From Marichromatium purpuratum 984 (GTDB taxonomy: Bacteria > Pseudomonadota > Gammaproteobacteria > Chromatiales > Chromatiaceae), in NCBI RefSeq assembly GCF_000224005.2, contig NZ_CP007031.1, positions 1,227,501-1,291,500 on the forward strand: 64,000 nucleotides of DNA. The letters run 5' to 3'. The position numbers and the translations under genes are program-made. Positions 8,173-16,297 of the stretch are shown piece after piece (positions within the stretch are counted from its first letter, which is position 1; every line of letters starts with the position of its first letter). The notes under the pieces were generated by a model. It worked only from the letters and a program-made list of their open reading frames with translations. It made no database searches and had not been told where the DNA came from.

Positions 8173-8547
8173 ATGATCTTCAACGAACCGTCCCGCCCCC
8201 TCGAATGCGTGCTCTACGAGATGCCCGCCGGCTACTCGCGCGAGACCGTCACCATCCCGGCCGGCACCGGCGTGGTCGAGGCCAACACCGTGCTCGGCCG
8301 TGTCACCGCCAGCGGCAAGTTCATCCCCTATGACGATGCTGCCACCGATGGCTCGGAGGCCGCCGCCGCCGTCTCGCTCTATCCGGTCGATGCCACCGAC
8401 GCCGATGTCGACGTGACCGCCATCGTGCGCAGCGCCGTGCTCGTTCGCGACGCGCTCAACTGGCACGCCGATGTCGATGCCACGGCGATGGCCGCTGCCG
8501 TGACCGCGCTCGCCGCCGCCAACGGCCCCATCCTCGTTCGGAGTTGA
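8173..8547 (+). CDS. Head decoration protein (lambda gpD family)
   Basis: The protein has 124 residues and is predicted to stabilise the capsid shell. The N-terminal ETVTIPAGTGVVEANTVLGRV region and the later AAAVSLYPVDATDADVDVTA match the beta-rich fold of lambda gpD-like proteins, and the length fits (lambda gpD is 110). ATG 8173 has GGAG upstream and lies 3 nt after the protease stop. Position between protease and capsid is the standard order for this family. Confidence 0.8.
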   Translation: MIFNEPSRPLECVLYEMPAGYSRETVTIPAGTGVVEANTVLGRVTASGKFIPYDDAATDGSEAAAAVSLYPVDATDADVDVTAIVRSAVLVRDALNWHADVDATAMAAAVTALAAANGPILVRS

Positions 8548-8552
8548 TGCCG

Positions 8553-9503
8553 ATGGATCTCTATCGCGACTACTTCACCCGCGAGCAACTGCTGCTCTCG
8601 CTCGCGCAGGCTCAATACATCCCCGGCCAGCTCGCCGAGCACTTCGAGACGCTCGAGGACGTCTACTCGACCTCGATCCCCATCGAGGAGCTGGCGAAGG
8701 ACGCGGTCTCGCCCTCCGACCCCGTGCCTCGTGGCGCGCCCTCCGATCCCATGGCGCTGGGCAAGGCGCGAGTCGTGCCCTTCGAGACCAAGACCTACTC
8801 GCGCGAGATCCCGGTGCTCGCCGACAGCGTGCTCAACGCGCGCCGTCCCGGCTCGATGGGGGCCGAGGTGATGGCGCATCGGCGCGACCGCGCAGCGGAG
8901 AAGCTCCGCAACTGGGCCGACATCCAGCACGAGTGGCTGCGCGTGAGCTGCGTCAACGCGCCGAGCAACGCCTTCGGCACCGCGCCGGGCGATGCCGTGG
9001 TGGCCTTCGGCGCCAACGACAGCGCTATCCGCTCGGCACTGCACACCTCGGTCGTGCAGCCGCTGGAGGCGGCGCTCGACGGGCTCACCTATACCGGCAT
9101 CGATGCCTATTGCTCGGATGCGTTCTGGCTCGGGCTGATCGAGTCCAAGACCATCAAGGAGACCTATCTCGGCTACGCCGCCGCCGCGGAGCTGCGCGGT
9201 CAGACGGCCAACAGCTTCGTCTACGGCGACATCGCCTGGCACCGCTACCGCCCGCAGGGTGGCATCAAGATCGCCGACGGGCGCTGCAAGATCGTGCCGC
9301 GCGGCGTGCCCGGGCTGTTGGTGCAGGCCTTCGCGCCGGACGACACCAATGAGTCGGTCGGCGAGGGGCTGGCCAGCGAGCCCTACTACCTGCGCGCCTT
9401 CCCGATCCCGGACGACAAGGGCTGGCGGCTCAAGATGCAGACCCATCCGGTGATGGTGTGCACGCGCCCGGAGGCGATCCAGACGCTCAAGCTGACGGCA
9501 TGA
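8553..9503 (+). CDS. Major capsid protein (lambda gpE family)
   Basis: The protein has 316 residues. MDLYRDYFTREQLLLSLAQ and the EDVYSTSIPIEELAKD region match the N-terminus of lambda gpE-type capsid proteins, and TYSREIPVLADSVLNARRPG fits the next conserved block. ATG 8553 is preferred because GGAG lies 9 nt upstream; ATG 8547, which overlaps the preceding stop, is an alternative. The usual length of this family is about 340 residues, so it appears complete. Confidence 0.85.
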   Translation: MDLYRDYFTREQLLLSLAQAQYIPGQLAEHFETLEDVYSTSIPIEELAKDAVSPSDPVPRGAPSDPMALGKARVVPFETKTYSREIPVLADSVLNARRPGSMGAEVMAHRRDRAAEKLRNWADIQHEWLRVSCVNAPSNAFGTAPGDAVVAFGANDSAIRSALHTSVVQPLEAALDGLTYTGIDAYCSDAFWLGLIESKTIKETYLGYAAAAELRGQTANSFVYGDIAWHRYRPQGGIKIADGRCKIVPRGVPGLLVQAFAPDDTNESVGEGLASEPYYLRAFPIPDDKGWRLKMQTHPVMVCTRPEAIQTLKLTA

Positions 9504-9510
9504 GGTCGCC

Positions 9511-9813
9511 ATGAATCCAGCGCTCATCGAGTCCTTTCGTGACGGCGTCGCCGACATCCTCGATGCCCTCGGTGCCCCCGGGAGCTACGCGGGCAGTCCC
9601 GCGCGGCTGGTCGTCGAGCAGGTCGACGGCGAGGCGGGGGAGTGGGAGATGGTCCACGAGGTGCGCCATCGCGCCGTTGTCGATGCCGCCGCACTGGCGG
9701 TAAAGCCGGCGCCGGGTGATCCCCTCGAGGTCAACGCCGAGCGCTGGGTGGTCGATCGCGTGCTCGCGGGCGATGGCTTTACCTGGACGCTGGCGGTGCG
9801 ACCCGATGAGTGA
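9511..9813 (+). CDS. Head-tail joining-type protein
   Basis: The protein has 100 residues, beta-rich, with ARLVVEQVDGEAGEWEMVHEV in the middle. Its size, order after the capsid gene and sequence character suit the small head-completion proteins that bridge capsid and tail (lambda gpFII type). It overlaps the following gene through ATGAGTGA. I cannot name a family from sequence alone. Confidence 0.55.
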   Translation: MNPALIESFRDGVADILDALGAPGSYAGSPARLVVEQVDGEAGEWEMVHEVRHRAVVDAAALAVKPAPGDPLEVNAERWVVDRVLAGDGFTWTLAVRPDE

Positions 9814-10231
9814 GCAGACTCACCCCGCACGCGCGCCACTGGCCGCCATCGCCTCGGCGCTTCGCCTCATCCCCGGGGTGCAAGACGTGCGCACCGGCCG
9901 CTGCGCGCTGCGCGTCAGTGAGGACGAGCCACTGCCGGTGCTGACGGTGCACAGCCGCAGCGAGGCGCCGGCGACTGCCGCCGACCGCGATCGCCTGCTC
10001 CCGGTCCAGACCTGGCGCCGCAGTGTTGTCATCGTCGGCCATGTGACCGCCACGGACGACTGGGACGCCGAGCTCGAAGTGCTCGTCAGCGCCATTCGGC
10101 GCGCGTTGTGGGCGGCGGGCGTGCCCGACCTGACGCTTGGCGATGTCATCTTCGCCCCGCCGGAGAGTGGCGGCCAAATCGCCGAGGTGCAGCTCGAGGC
10201 CCAGTACGGCTATCAGGAGGTGCTGACGTGA
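9806..10231 (+). CDS. Tail completion/terminator-type protein
   Basis: The protein has 141 residues. It begins with a helix (LAAIASALRLIPGVQDVRTG), continues with SEDEPLPVLTVHSRSEAP and contains RRSVVIVGHVTATDDWDAELEVL. This helix-strand pattern is typical of tail terminator (gpU/gpZ-like) proteins, which typically start from an N-terminal helix and have a Val-rich sheet. It starts inside the joining-protein gene and its stop overlaps the next start (GTGA), implying coupled translation. The exact role, terminator or completion protein, is undecided. Confidence 0.55.
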   Translation: MSEQTHPARAPLAAIASALRLIPGVQDVRTGRCALRVSEDEPLPVLTVHSRSEAPATAADRDRLLPVQTWRRSVVIVGHVTATDDWDAELEVLVSAIRRALWAAGVPDLTLGDVIFAPPESGGQIAEVQLEAQYGYQEVLT

Positions 10232-10494
10232 TCCCCGATATTCCGTGTGCCCATTGCCCGCCGACCCTCGCCGAGCACGGGCGCTGCCAGATCGGCAGGC
10301 TGGTTCCGCACGACTGCGCCGGTTGCGCCGCCTATCGACCGGCGTTCCGCACCGAGGAGCGCACGCGCTGCGAGGTCTGGACCCGGGTCATGGGCTACCA
10401 CCGTCCAATCTCGCACTTCAACGGCGGCAAACGCGCCGAGCATGCGCAGCGCCGCTACTTCAAGGAGGCATCCCATGTCCGACGCAAAGCATGA
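10228..10494 (+). CDS. Small Cys-rich protein resembling the C-terminus of anaerobic ribonucleotide reductase
   Basis: The protein has 88 residues. The N-terminal half has four to six cysteines in zinc-site spacing (CAHCPP, CQIG, CAGC). The C-terminal half reads CEVWTRVMGYHRPISHFNGG, then KRAEHAQRRYF. This matches the end of class III (anaerobic) ribonucleotide reductase NrdD, where the R-V-x-G-Y glycine carries the radical. The large catalytic barrel is absent. GTG 10228 has AGGAGG 7 nt upstream. It sits between tail completion and holin genes. It may be a spare glycyl-radical domain, a zinc protein or a relic kept in phages; function is unproven. Confidence 0.6.
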   Translation: MIPDIPCAHCPPTLAEHGRCQIGRLVPHDCAGCAAYRPAFRTEERTRCEVWTRVMGYHRPISHFNGGKRAEHAQRRYFKEASHVRRKA

Positions 10495-10708
10495 CGAGCT
10501 GCCCGAGGTCCTCGCCAAGCCGTGGTGGCAGTCCCGCGCCGTGATCGGCGCCCTGGTGGTAGTGCTCGCCCAGATTGCGAGTGTCGCCGGGATCACGCTG
10601 GACACTGCGGCGCTCACCGATGCCCTGGTCACCCTGGCGAGCATCGCCGGCGCTGGCATGGCGATCTGGGGGCGGGTGCGCGCAAGCGTGCCGCTGCGGC
10701 TGCGCTGA
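10475..10708 (+). CDS. Holin-like membrane protein
   Basis: The protein has 77 residues. It has two hydrophobic segments (AVIGALVVVLAQIASVAGI and ALVTLASIAGAGMAIWG), a charged N-terminus and a basic tail (GRVRASVPLRLR), the layout of class II holins that permeabilise the inner membrane for lysis. AAGGAGG lies 6 nt before ATG 10475. It overlaps the preceding gene by 20 nt and its stop overlaps the endolysin start (TGATG), giving a compact lysis cassette. Confidence 0.7.
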   Translation: MSDAKHDELPEVLAKPWWQSRAVIGALVVVLAQIASVAGITLDTAALTDALVTLASIAGAGMAIWGRVRASVPLRLR

Positions 10709-11097
10709 TGGCCAGCGGATTCCGCTTCTCCAAGCGCTCCGAGCACGCCCTCGCCGGTGTCCATGACGACCTGGTGCGGGTGGCGCGGCGCGCGCTGGAG
10801 CTGACCGAGGTCGACTTCGTCGTCACCGAGGGGCGACGCACCGAGGCGCGTCAGCGCTCGCTGGTCGCCGCCGGGGCCTCGCGCACCATGCGCTCGCGTC
10901 ACCTCACCGGGCACGCGCTCGATGTCGCCGCCTGGGTCGATGGCGGCGTGCGCTGGGACTGGCCGCTCTATCCGCGCATCGCCGCCGCCTTCAAGGCCGC
11001 CGCCGCCGAGCTGGGGGTGGCGATCCGCTGGGGCGGGGACTGGCCGCGGTTTCGCGACGGCCCTCACTTCGAGCTGGATCGGCGGAGCTACCCATGA
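10708..11097 (+). CDS. M15-family peptidase, phage endolysin
   Basis: The protein has 129 residues. SRHLTGHALDVA gives the zinc-binding His and Asp, and GPHFEL near the C-terminus gives the last zinc ligand, as in VanY/VanX-type and phage L-alanyl-D-glutamate peptidases. The TEGRRTEARQ segment near residue 45 also fits. It should cut peptide cross-links in peptidoglycan during lysis. There is no signal peptide, so export depends on the holin encoded immediately upstream. Its stop overlaps the next start (ATGA). Confidence 0.85.
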   Translation: MASGFRFSKRSEHALAGVHDDLVRVARRALELTEVDFVVTEGRRTEARQRSLVAAGASRTMRSRHLTGHALDVAAWVDGGVRWDWPLYPRIAAAFKAAAAELGVAIRWGGDWPRFRDGPHFELDRRSYP

Positions 11098-11432
11098 GCC
11101 TCACGCTCGATCAGCAGCTCACCGAGCTGCAGTTGCGCGTCGAGCGCGTCGAGACCGAGACCCGTGATCTGCGTGAGGGGCTGGCGTCACTCACTCAGGA
11201 CCATGCCATCACCCGCGAGTCGGTGCGGATCTTCACCGACCTTATCGAGGGTATGCGCGAGGAGCTTGGAGCCACGCGCGACGGCGTGCATCAGGTCCAG
11301 CTCGCTTTGCAACGGCACATGACCGACGAGGCGCGCGACCGTCGCCGCCAGTTCGCCGGCTCGGTGACGGCGACCATCAGCACTCTCGGCACCCTGGGAG
11401 TGCTGCTGTGGAACGTCGTCATCACGAACTGA
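11094..11432 (+). CDS. Coiled-coil protein with C-terminal membrane segment, lysis accessory
   Basis: The protein has 112 residues. Residues 5-85 form a long charged helix (QLRVERVETETRDLREGL and further heptads) and residues 88-110 a hydrophobic segment (SVTATISTLGTLGVLLWNVV). The layout resembles XhlA-like or spanin-like lysis accessory proteins. Its start overlaps the endolysin stop by 4 nt. The assignment to lysis rests on this position and topology. Confidence 0.55.
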   Translation: MSLTLDQQLTELQLRVERVETETRDLREGLASLTQDHAITRESVRIFTDLIEGMREELGATRDGVHQVQLALQRHMTDEARDRRRQFAGSVTATISTLGTLGVLLWNVVITN

Positions 11433-11463
11433 CCCTCACCGCATCCACCACGAGGAATACCCC

Positions 11464-12219
11464 ATGACCGCACCCCGCGCCATCTATCTGCGCTGCGAAG
11501 TCAAGGCCGGTCTGTGGGACGGCCTGACCTGGCCGACCCAGTACAGCGATCCGCTCAACTTCACCAAGATTGAACTCACCGCGCCCACGCAGGAGAAGGA
11601 AGAGCTGATCTCCAACATGACCGGCAACTACGGCGCCGCGCTCGACAGCCAGCAGAAGCCGACTGATTCGGCGACCGCGACGCTGGAGTTCAACACCATG
11701 ACCGACGTCATGCTCGGCCTGGTGCTGGGCGCCGATGTCAGCCCCGGGGAGCAGGCGCAGAGCACCATCACCGACGAGTCGGTCGATACCGCCCTGGGGG
11801 TCTGGGTGCCGCTGGCCCACGGGTACATCGACAGCGAACAGTCGATCAGCCTCAAGACCGGGGCCGATGTCGCGGTCGAGCCCTCGAAGTACGAGATCGA
11901 TACCACCAACGGGATGATCAAGGCCCTCCATGCCGACGCCGTCGGCACCGGCATGAAGCTCAGCTATACCGCGCGCGCCGAGAGCTGGACCGCCTTCGCC
12001 GCCGGCCAGGCCAAGAGCGCCTATGTCCACCTCATCGGTAGCGCCACCGACATGGTCACCGGCAAGACCGGCCGCCTCAACATCTGGCGCGCCGCGCTCG
12101 CGCCGGGCGGCGCGGTCGACCCGGTGGCGGGTGGGTACTTCGCGGGCAGCCTCGCCGGGTCGCTGATTGCGCCGACCGGCAAGGCCTCGCCCTGGGAATG
12201 GCAGGCGCTGAGCGCCTGA
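11464..12219 (+). CDS. Tail tube protein
   Basis: The protein has 251 residues, beta-rich, starting MTAPRAIYLRCEVKAGLWDG and containing ATLEFNTMTDVMLGLVLGAD. Position directly after lysis genes and before chaperone-like and tape measure genes, with tube-like size and a predicted sheet-rich fold, supports the tail tube role. ATG 11464 has GAGGA 7 nt upstream. Confidence 0.6.
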   Translation: MTAPRAIYLRCEVKAGLWDGLTWPTQYSDPLNFTKIELTAPTQEKEELISNMTGNYGAALDSQQKPTDSATATLEFNTMTDVMLGLVLGADVSPGEQAQSTITDESVDTALGVWVPLAHGYIDSEQSISLKTGADVAVEPSKYEIDTTNGMIKALHADAVGTGMKLSYTARAESWTAFAAGQAKSAYVHLIGSATDMVTGKTGRLNIWRAALAPGGAVDPVAGGYFAGSLAGSLIAPTGKASPWEWQALSA

Positions 12220-12238
12220 TCGGGGTGAGGGGGAGGGC

Positions 12239-12667
12239 ATGGCAATCCAGCTCGGCGCGCTCGCGCTCCCGGATGGTCTGCGCTGGTCGGACGAGTTCAG
12301 TTGGTCGCCGACCGTGCGCTCGACCAGCTATGGCCTCACCGGTGCGCTGTTGGTGCAGAGCGCCACGCGCCAAGATGGGCGCCCACTCACCCTGAGTGGT
12401 GGGCGGCAATGGGCGTGGTGCAGCCGCGCCGAGCTGACGGCCATCGCCGCGGCCCTCGATGCCGCCACGCCCGAGACCGCGCTCATCCTCACCCTGCACG
12501 ATGGTCGCGCCATCCCAGTCATTGCCCGTCCCGGCGAGGATGGGCCGATCACCGCCGCCCCCGTCCCGATCGTGCGCGATTCCGGCCCCGCCGACCCGGG
12601 ACCGATGACGCGCTACTACATCGACGAGATCCGCCTGACGATCGTCGGCGAGATCCAGGAGCCCTGA
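12239..12667 (+). CDS. Small tail protein preceding the tape measure
   Basis: The protein has 142 residues. It begins MAIQLGALALPDGLRWSDEF, with repeated strand-like segments. It occupies the place of tail assembly chaperones or a second tube-associated protein. GGGAGG lies 2-3 nt before the ATG. The next gene starts directly after its stop. I see no slippery sequence for a programmed frameshift that would mark a gpG/GT chaperone pair. Confidence 0.45.
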   Translation: MAIQLGALALPDGLRWSDEFSWSPTVRSTSYGLTGALLVQSATRQDGRPLTLSGGRQWAWCSRAELTAIAAALDAATPETALILTLHDGRAIPVIARPGEDGPITAAPVPIVRDSGPADPGPMTRYYIDEIRLTIVGEIQEP

Positions 12668-15600
12668 ATGGCCGATCACAGCCTCGCTGTTCGCATCCTC
12701 ATCAACGCCAAGGACCAGGCCTCGGCGGTCATCGGCAAGATCGCCAACAAGTGGACCGCGCTCACCGCCGCCGTCAGCGGCTTCATCGGTGTGCGCGCCT
12801 TCACCACCGCGATCGGCGACGCCGCCGACTTCGAGTCAGCGCTCGATGCCATCCAGGCGCGCACCGGCGCCACCGCCGAGGAGATGCAGCGGCTGCGCGA
12901 CGCGGCCATGGAGGCCGGCTCCACCACGACCTTTACCGCGACCGAGGCCGCCGAGGGCCTCAACATCCTGGGCGCGTCCGGTCTTGCCGCCAGTGATGCC
13001 ATTGCCACCCTGCCCAGCGTGCTCGCGCTCGCGCGGGTCGAGAGCGTCGATCTGGCCACCGCCGCCGGGCTGATCACCGATGCGGTCAGCATCATGGGGC
13101 TCTCGTTCGAGGACAGCGCGCGCGCCACCGATGTGCTGGTGCGCGCGGCGAGCCTCTCGAACACGACTGCGACCCAGCTTGGCGAGGCGTTGCGCTATGC
13201 CGGTGGCGAAGCGCGCAGCGCTGGGCTCTCCATCGAAGAGACGGCCGCCACGCTCGACGTGCTCGCGCAGAGCGGTATCCGTGGCGAGCAAGCCGGCACC
13301 ATGCTGCGCAACATCCTCGGTCAGCTCGGCGATCCTGCGAGCAAGGCCCGCCAGGAACTGGCCGCGCTCGGCGTGACCTCCGGTGACCTCGGCGAGGCGA
13401 TCGACGGCATCGCGGCCGCCGGCGCCGCCGGCGAGCGCGCCGTGCGCGCCTTCGGCATCGAGGCCGGGCCCGGCGTGCGCGCGCTCTTGACCGAGGGGAG
13501 CGCCGGTATCGCGGCCTACGCAAACCAGCTCAATGCCGCCGGTGGCGCCGCGCAGCAGGCCGCCGCGACCATGGGCAGCAATCTGAATGGTGCGCTTCAG
13601 GCGCTGCGCTCTGCCTGGGATGCGTTGCGCATCTCGTTGGTCGACCCACTGCTCGAGCCGATTCGCCGCGAGGTCGAAGGATTGGCCGAGAGCCTGGGGC
13701 GATTCACGCAGAGCGCGCGCCTCGAGCAACTGAAGGCGACCCTGCTACAGACCTTCGAAACGTTGGTCGCCCAAGCCAAGGCCTTCGTCGCCGCGGTCGA
13801 CTGGGAGGGTTTCGCGCAGCGCATCGATACCGCGCTCAGCGGGGCCAAGAGCAGCCTCGAGACGTTCGCGAACAGCGCCTCGCGCACCACCGATACCCTG
13901 CTGTTCGTCTTCCAGTCGATCGGGACCGGCATCTCCACGTTGCAGACCGCATTCTGGGGCCTGGCCGGCGTGGTGGGGAAGGCGTCAGCCTTCATCGTTG
14001 AGGGGCTCAGCAAGATCGTCAAGGCTCAGTCGAAGCTGACCTTCGGGCCGTTTCGTCGAAAGCTCGAAGAGGTCTCGGCCGAGATCGCCTCCGTGTCCGA
14101 GTCGCTGGACAATGCCGCTGATGGCGCTTTCGAAAACGCCGGCGCCGCGCTCGACCGGACCGCGCAAAAAGGTGAATCGCTGCGCGAAACCATGCGCCGC
14201 CTGTTCGAGGCGCAACGCGATGCCGAGAAGTCAACGCGCGAGCTGGGCGAGGCGCAGCGTGATGCGGCACCACCGGCGGAGCTGACGGCCGAGCAGGAAC
14301 GGCTCGCCGCGGCCATCAAAACCTACAACGCGGCACTGGCCGAGGCGCGCGCCGGCAACGGCGAGGCCGGTCTTTCGCTCATCGAGCTGGGCCAGCGCGT
14401 CGTCGAGGCGCGCGCGGAGCTTGATGGCTTGGGCGTGTCGGCTGGTGCGGCCGCCGAACAGGTTGAGGCGAGCGGCGATCGCACCGCCAGATCGGCGGGC
14501 GAGAGCCGCGACGAGATCGCGCAGCTGCGTCAGGAGTATGACCGGCTGATCGAGGCGGGCGACACCCAGGGGGCCGACAAGGTTCTGCGCTCGATCCGCC
14601 GGATCGGGGAAGAGGCCGGGGAGAGCGCCGGGGTGACCGAGGGGGCCGCCGCCCGGATCGAGGCGGCGTTCGATCAGCTGGGGATCGTGTCCCAGCGTGC
14701 GCTCGACCAGGCCGCCACCAACGCGCGCGCCAATTTCGAGACGATCGCCAACTCCGCCAATGCCTCTGCGGAAGACATCGAGCGCGCCTTCTTAGCCTGG
14801 GCAGAGGCAGCGCGCACTGCGGCGGCGGATTCCGACGAGGCGCGGCAACGCGAAGTCGAGTCGATGCTGCTTGCGCAAGCGACCGCGCTTGGGTTGCGTG
14901 ATGCCTATCTGTCACTGGAGGGCATCAACCGCACAACCACCGACACCACCCGCAACCTCTCCGACAGTCAGCGCGACCTCGGCAATAGCGCCAAGGATGC
15001 CGACGAAGGCATCAAGAAGGTCGTCGGGTCGAGCAACGACCTCAACATCGCCTTTCTGAACAGTCGCGAGCAGATCCGCAACGCCATCGCCGATCTGCGC
15101 GGCTACTCCTCGGCGGCGGCTGATGCCGTCGAGGAGATCGTCAGCGGCCTCGATCGCTGGGACAACAAGATCCGTGCGATCCAGGCGCTGGAGGCGAGCG
15201 ACTTCGTCGGCGACGGCGCGGTGGACGAGGCCTCGGCGCGCATCGCCCAGCTCGAGGCCGAGCTGGAAGCGACCGGCGCCACGGCTGATGCGCTTGCCGA
15301 GCGCGTCGACATGGCCTTCAACGTGCTGCGCGACACCGATGCCGTGGTGCTCGCGATCACCCAGCTCAAGCAGGAGGTCATCGAGGCCGAGATCGCCGCC
15401 GAACGTCTGGCGCAGCGCGGCGAGCGGCTGCAGGCCGAGTTCGCCGGGCTCACCGATGCGCTCGACGCCGGCTCGATCGGCCTGAGCGAGTATGCCGATA
15501 AGCTCGACCGCCTGATCGATGCCAACCAGCGCCTCGGCGAGGAGGAGCTGGAGCCGTTGCGCGCGGCGCTCGACGATGCGCGGCGCAAGATGGCCGACTT

Positions 15601-16279
15601 CACCGAGGACGCCCAGGCCGGCCTGCGCGACCTGCAGGCCGAGTGGGCCGAGCTCAACGGCCAGCAGCTCGAGGCGTTGCTCCTCGAGCAGGAGGCGCAA
15701 CGCCTCGAGATCGAGATGGCGCTCGCCGAGGCCAAGCGCGATGGCAATACCGAGGCGATCCGCGCGCTCGAGGACCAGCTCGACATGCTCGAGCAGATCC
15801 AGGCCGTCGAGCGCGAGCGTGCCGCCGAGGCCGAGGCCCAGGCCGCGATCGAGGCGGCCGAGGCCGAGGCCGAAGAGGCCGCGCGCCGCGCCGCGCTGAG
15901 CGATGCCGATCGCGCCCATGAGGACAGCATCGCCACGCTCGAGGCGCGGCTGCTCGAGGCGGTGCGCGCCCAGGACCAGGCGCTCGAGGACGCCCTGGCC
16001 GCGCAGATTGCCGCCGAGCGACAGCGCCACGAGGAGACCCTGGCCAACCTCGAGGCCGAGTCCGCGGCGCGCGCGAGCACCGGGACGGCGAGCACCGCCG
16101 GCACGACCTCGGGTGCGACGGGGAGCACAAGCACGGCGAGCGCGAGCCGTGCGATCGACGTGCGCGTCAGTGTCAACGGCCAGTCGAGTCGCACCATCAC
16201 CGTGGCCGATGAGGCCAGCGCCGATGCGCTCGAATCCATCCTGTCATCCCTTGAGTCCGCCGCCGCTGTGGCGATCTGA
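12668..16279 (+). CDS. Tail tape measure protein (TP901 core type)
   Basis: The protein has 1203 residues. Residues 60-270 match the TP901-type tape measure core: TTFTATEAAEGLNILGASGL, GLITDAVSIMGLSFEDSARA and LAQSGIRGEQAGTMLRNILG. Residues 390-460 include hydrophobic segments that can cross the membrane on DNA injection. Residues 540-1130 are almost continuous coiled coil rich in Ala, Glu and Arg. A Ser/Thr/Gly linker precedes the C-terminal 45 residues. The length should set the tail length, consistent with a long non-contractile tail. Confidence 0.85.
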   Translation: MADHSLAVRILINAKDQASAVIGKIANKWTALTAAVSGFIGVRAFTTAIGDAADFESALDAIQARTGATAEEMQRLRDAAMEAGSTTTFTATEAAEGLNILGASGLAASDAIATLPSVLALARVESVDLATAAGLITDAVSIMGLSFEDSARATDVLVRAASLSNTTATQLGEALRYAGGEARSAGLSIEETAATLDVLAQSGIRGEQAGTMLRNILGQLGDPASKARQELAALGVTSGDLGEAIDGIAAAGAAGERAVRAFGIEAGPGVRALLTEGSAGIAAYANQLNAAGGAAQQAAATMGSNLNGALQALRSAWDALRISLVDPLLEPIRREVEGLAESLGRFTQSARLEQLKATLLQTFETLVAQAKAFVAAVDWEGFAQRIDTALSGAKSSLETFANSASRTTDTLLFVFQSIGTGISTLQTAFWGLAGVVGKASAFIVEGLSKIVKAQSKLTFGPFRRKLEEVSAEIASVSESLDNAADGAFENAGAALDRTAQKGESLRETMRRLFEAQRDAEKSTRELGEAQRDAAPPAELTAEQERLAAAIKTYNAALAEARAGNGEAGLSLIELGQRVVEARAELDGLGVSAGAAAEQVEASGDRTARSAGESRDEIAQLRQEYDRLIEAGDTQGADKVLRSIRRIGEEAGESAGVTEGAAARIEAAFDQLGIVSQRALDQAATNARANFETIANSANASAEDIERAFLAWAEAARTAAADSDEARQREVESMLLAQATALGLRDAYLSLEGINRTTTDTTRNLSDSQRDLGNSAKDADEGIKKVVGSSNDLNIAFLNSREQIRNAIADLRGYSSAAADAVEEIVSGLDRWDNKIRAIQALEASDFVGDGAVDEASARIAQLEAELEATGATADALAERVDMAFNVLRDTDAVVLAITQLKQEVIEAEIAAERLAQRGERLQAEFAGLTDALDAGSIGLSEYADKLDRLIDANQRLGEEELEPLRAALDDARRKMADFTEDAQAGLRDLQAEWAELNGQQLEALLLEQEAQRLEIEMALAEAKRDGNTEAIRALEDQLDMLEQIQAVERERAAEAEAQAAIEAAEAEAEEAARRAALSDADRAHEDSIATLEARLLEAVRAQDQALEDALAAQIAAERQRHEETLANLEAESAARASTGTASTAGTTSGATGSTSTASASRAIDVRVSVNGQSSRTITVADEASADALESILSSLESAAAVAI

Positions 16280-16297
16280 CCCGCGAGCCCAACCGAC

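Noticed and set aside
6952-8466. Minus-strand frame of 504 codons over the prohead protease
   Set aside because: Overlaps genes with catalytic motifs on the plus strand and is Gly/Arg-rich without features.
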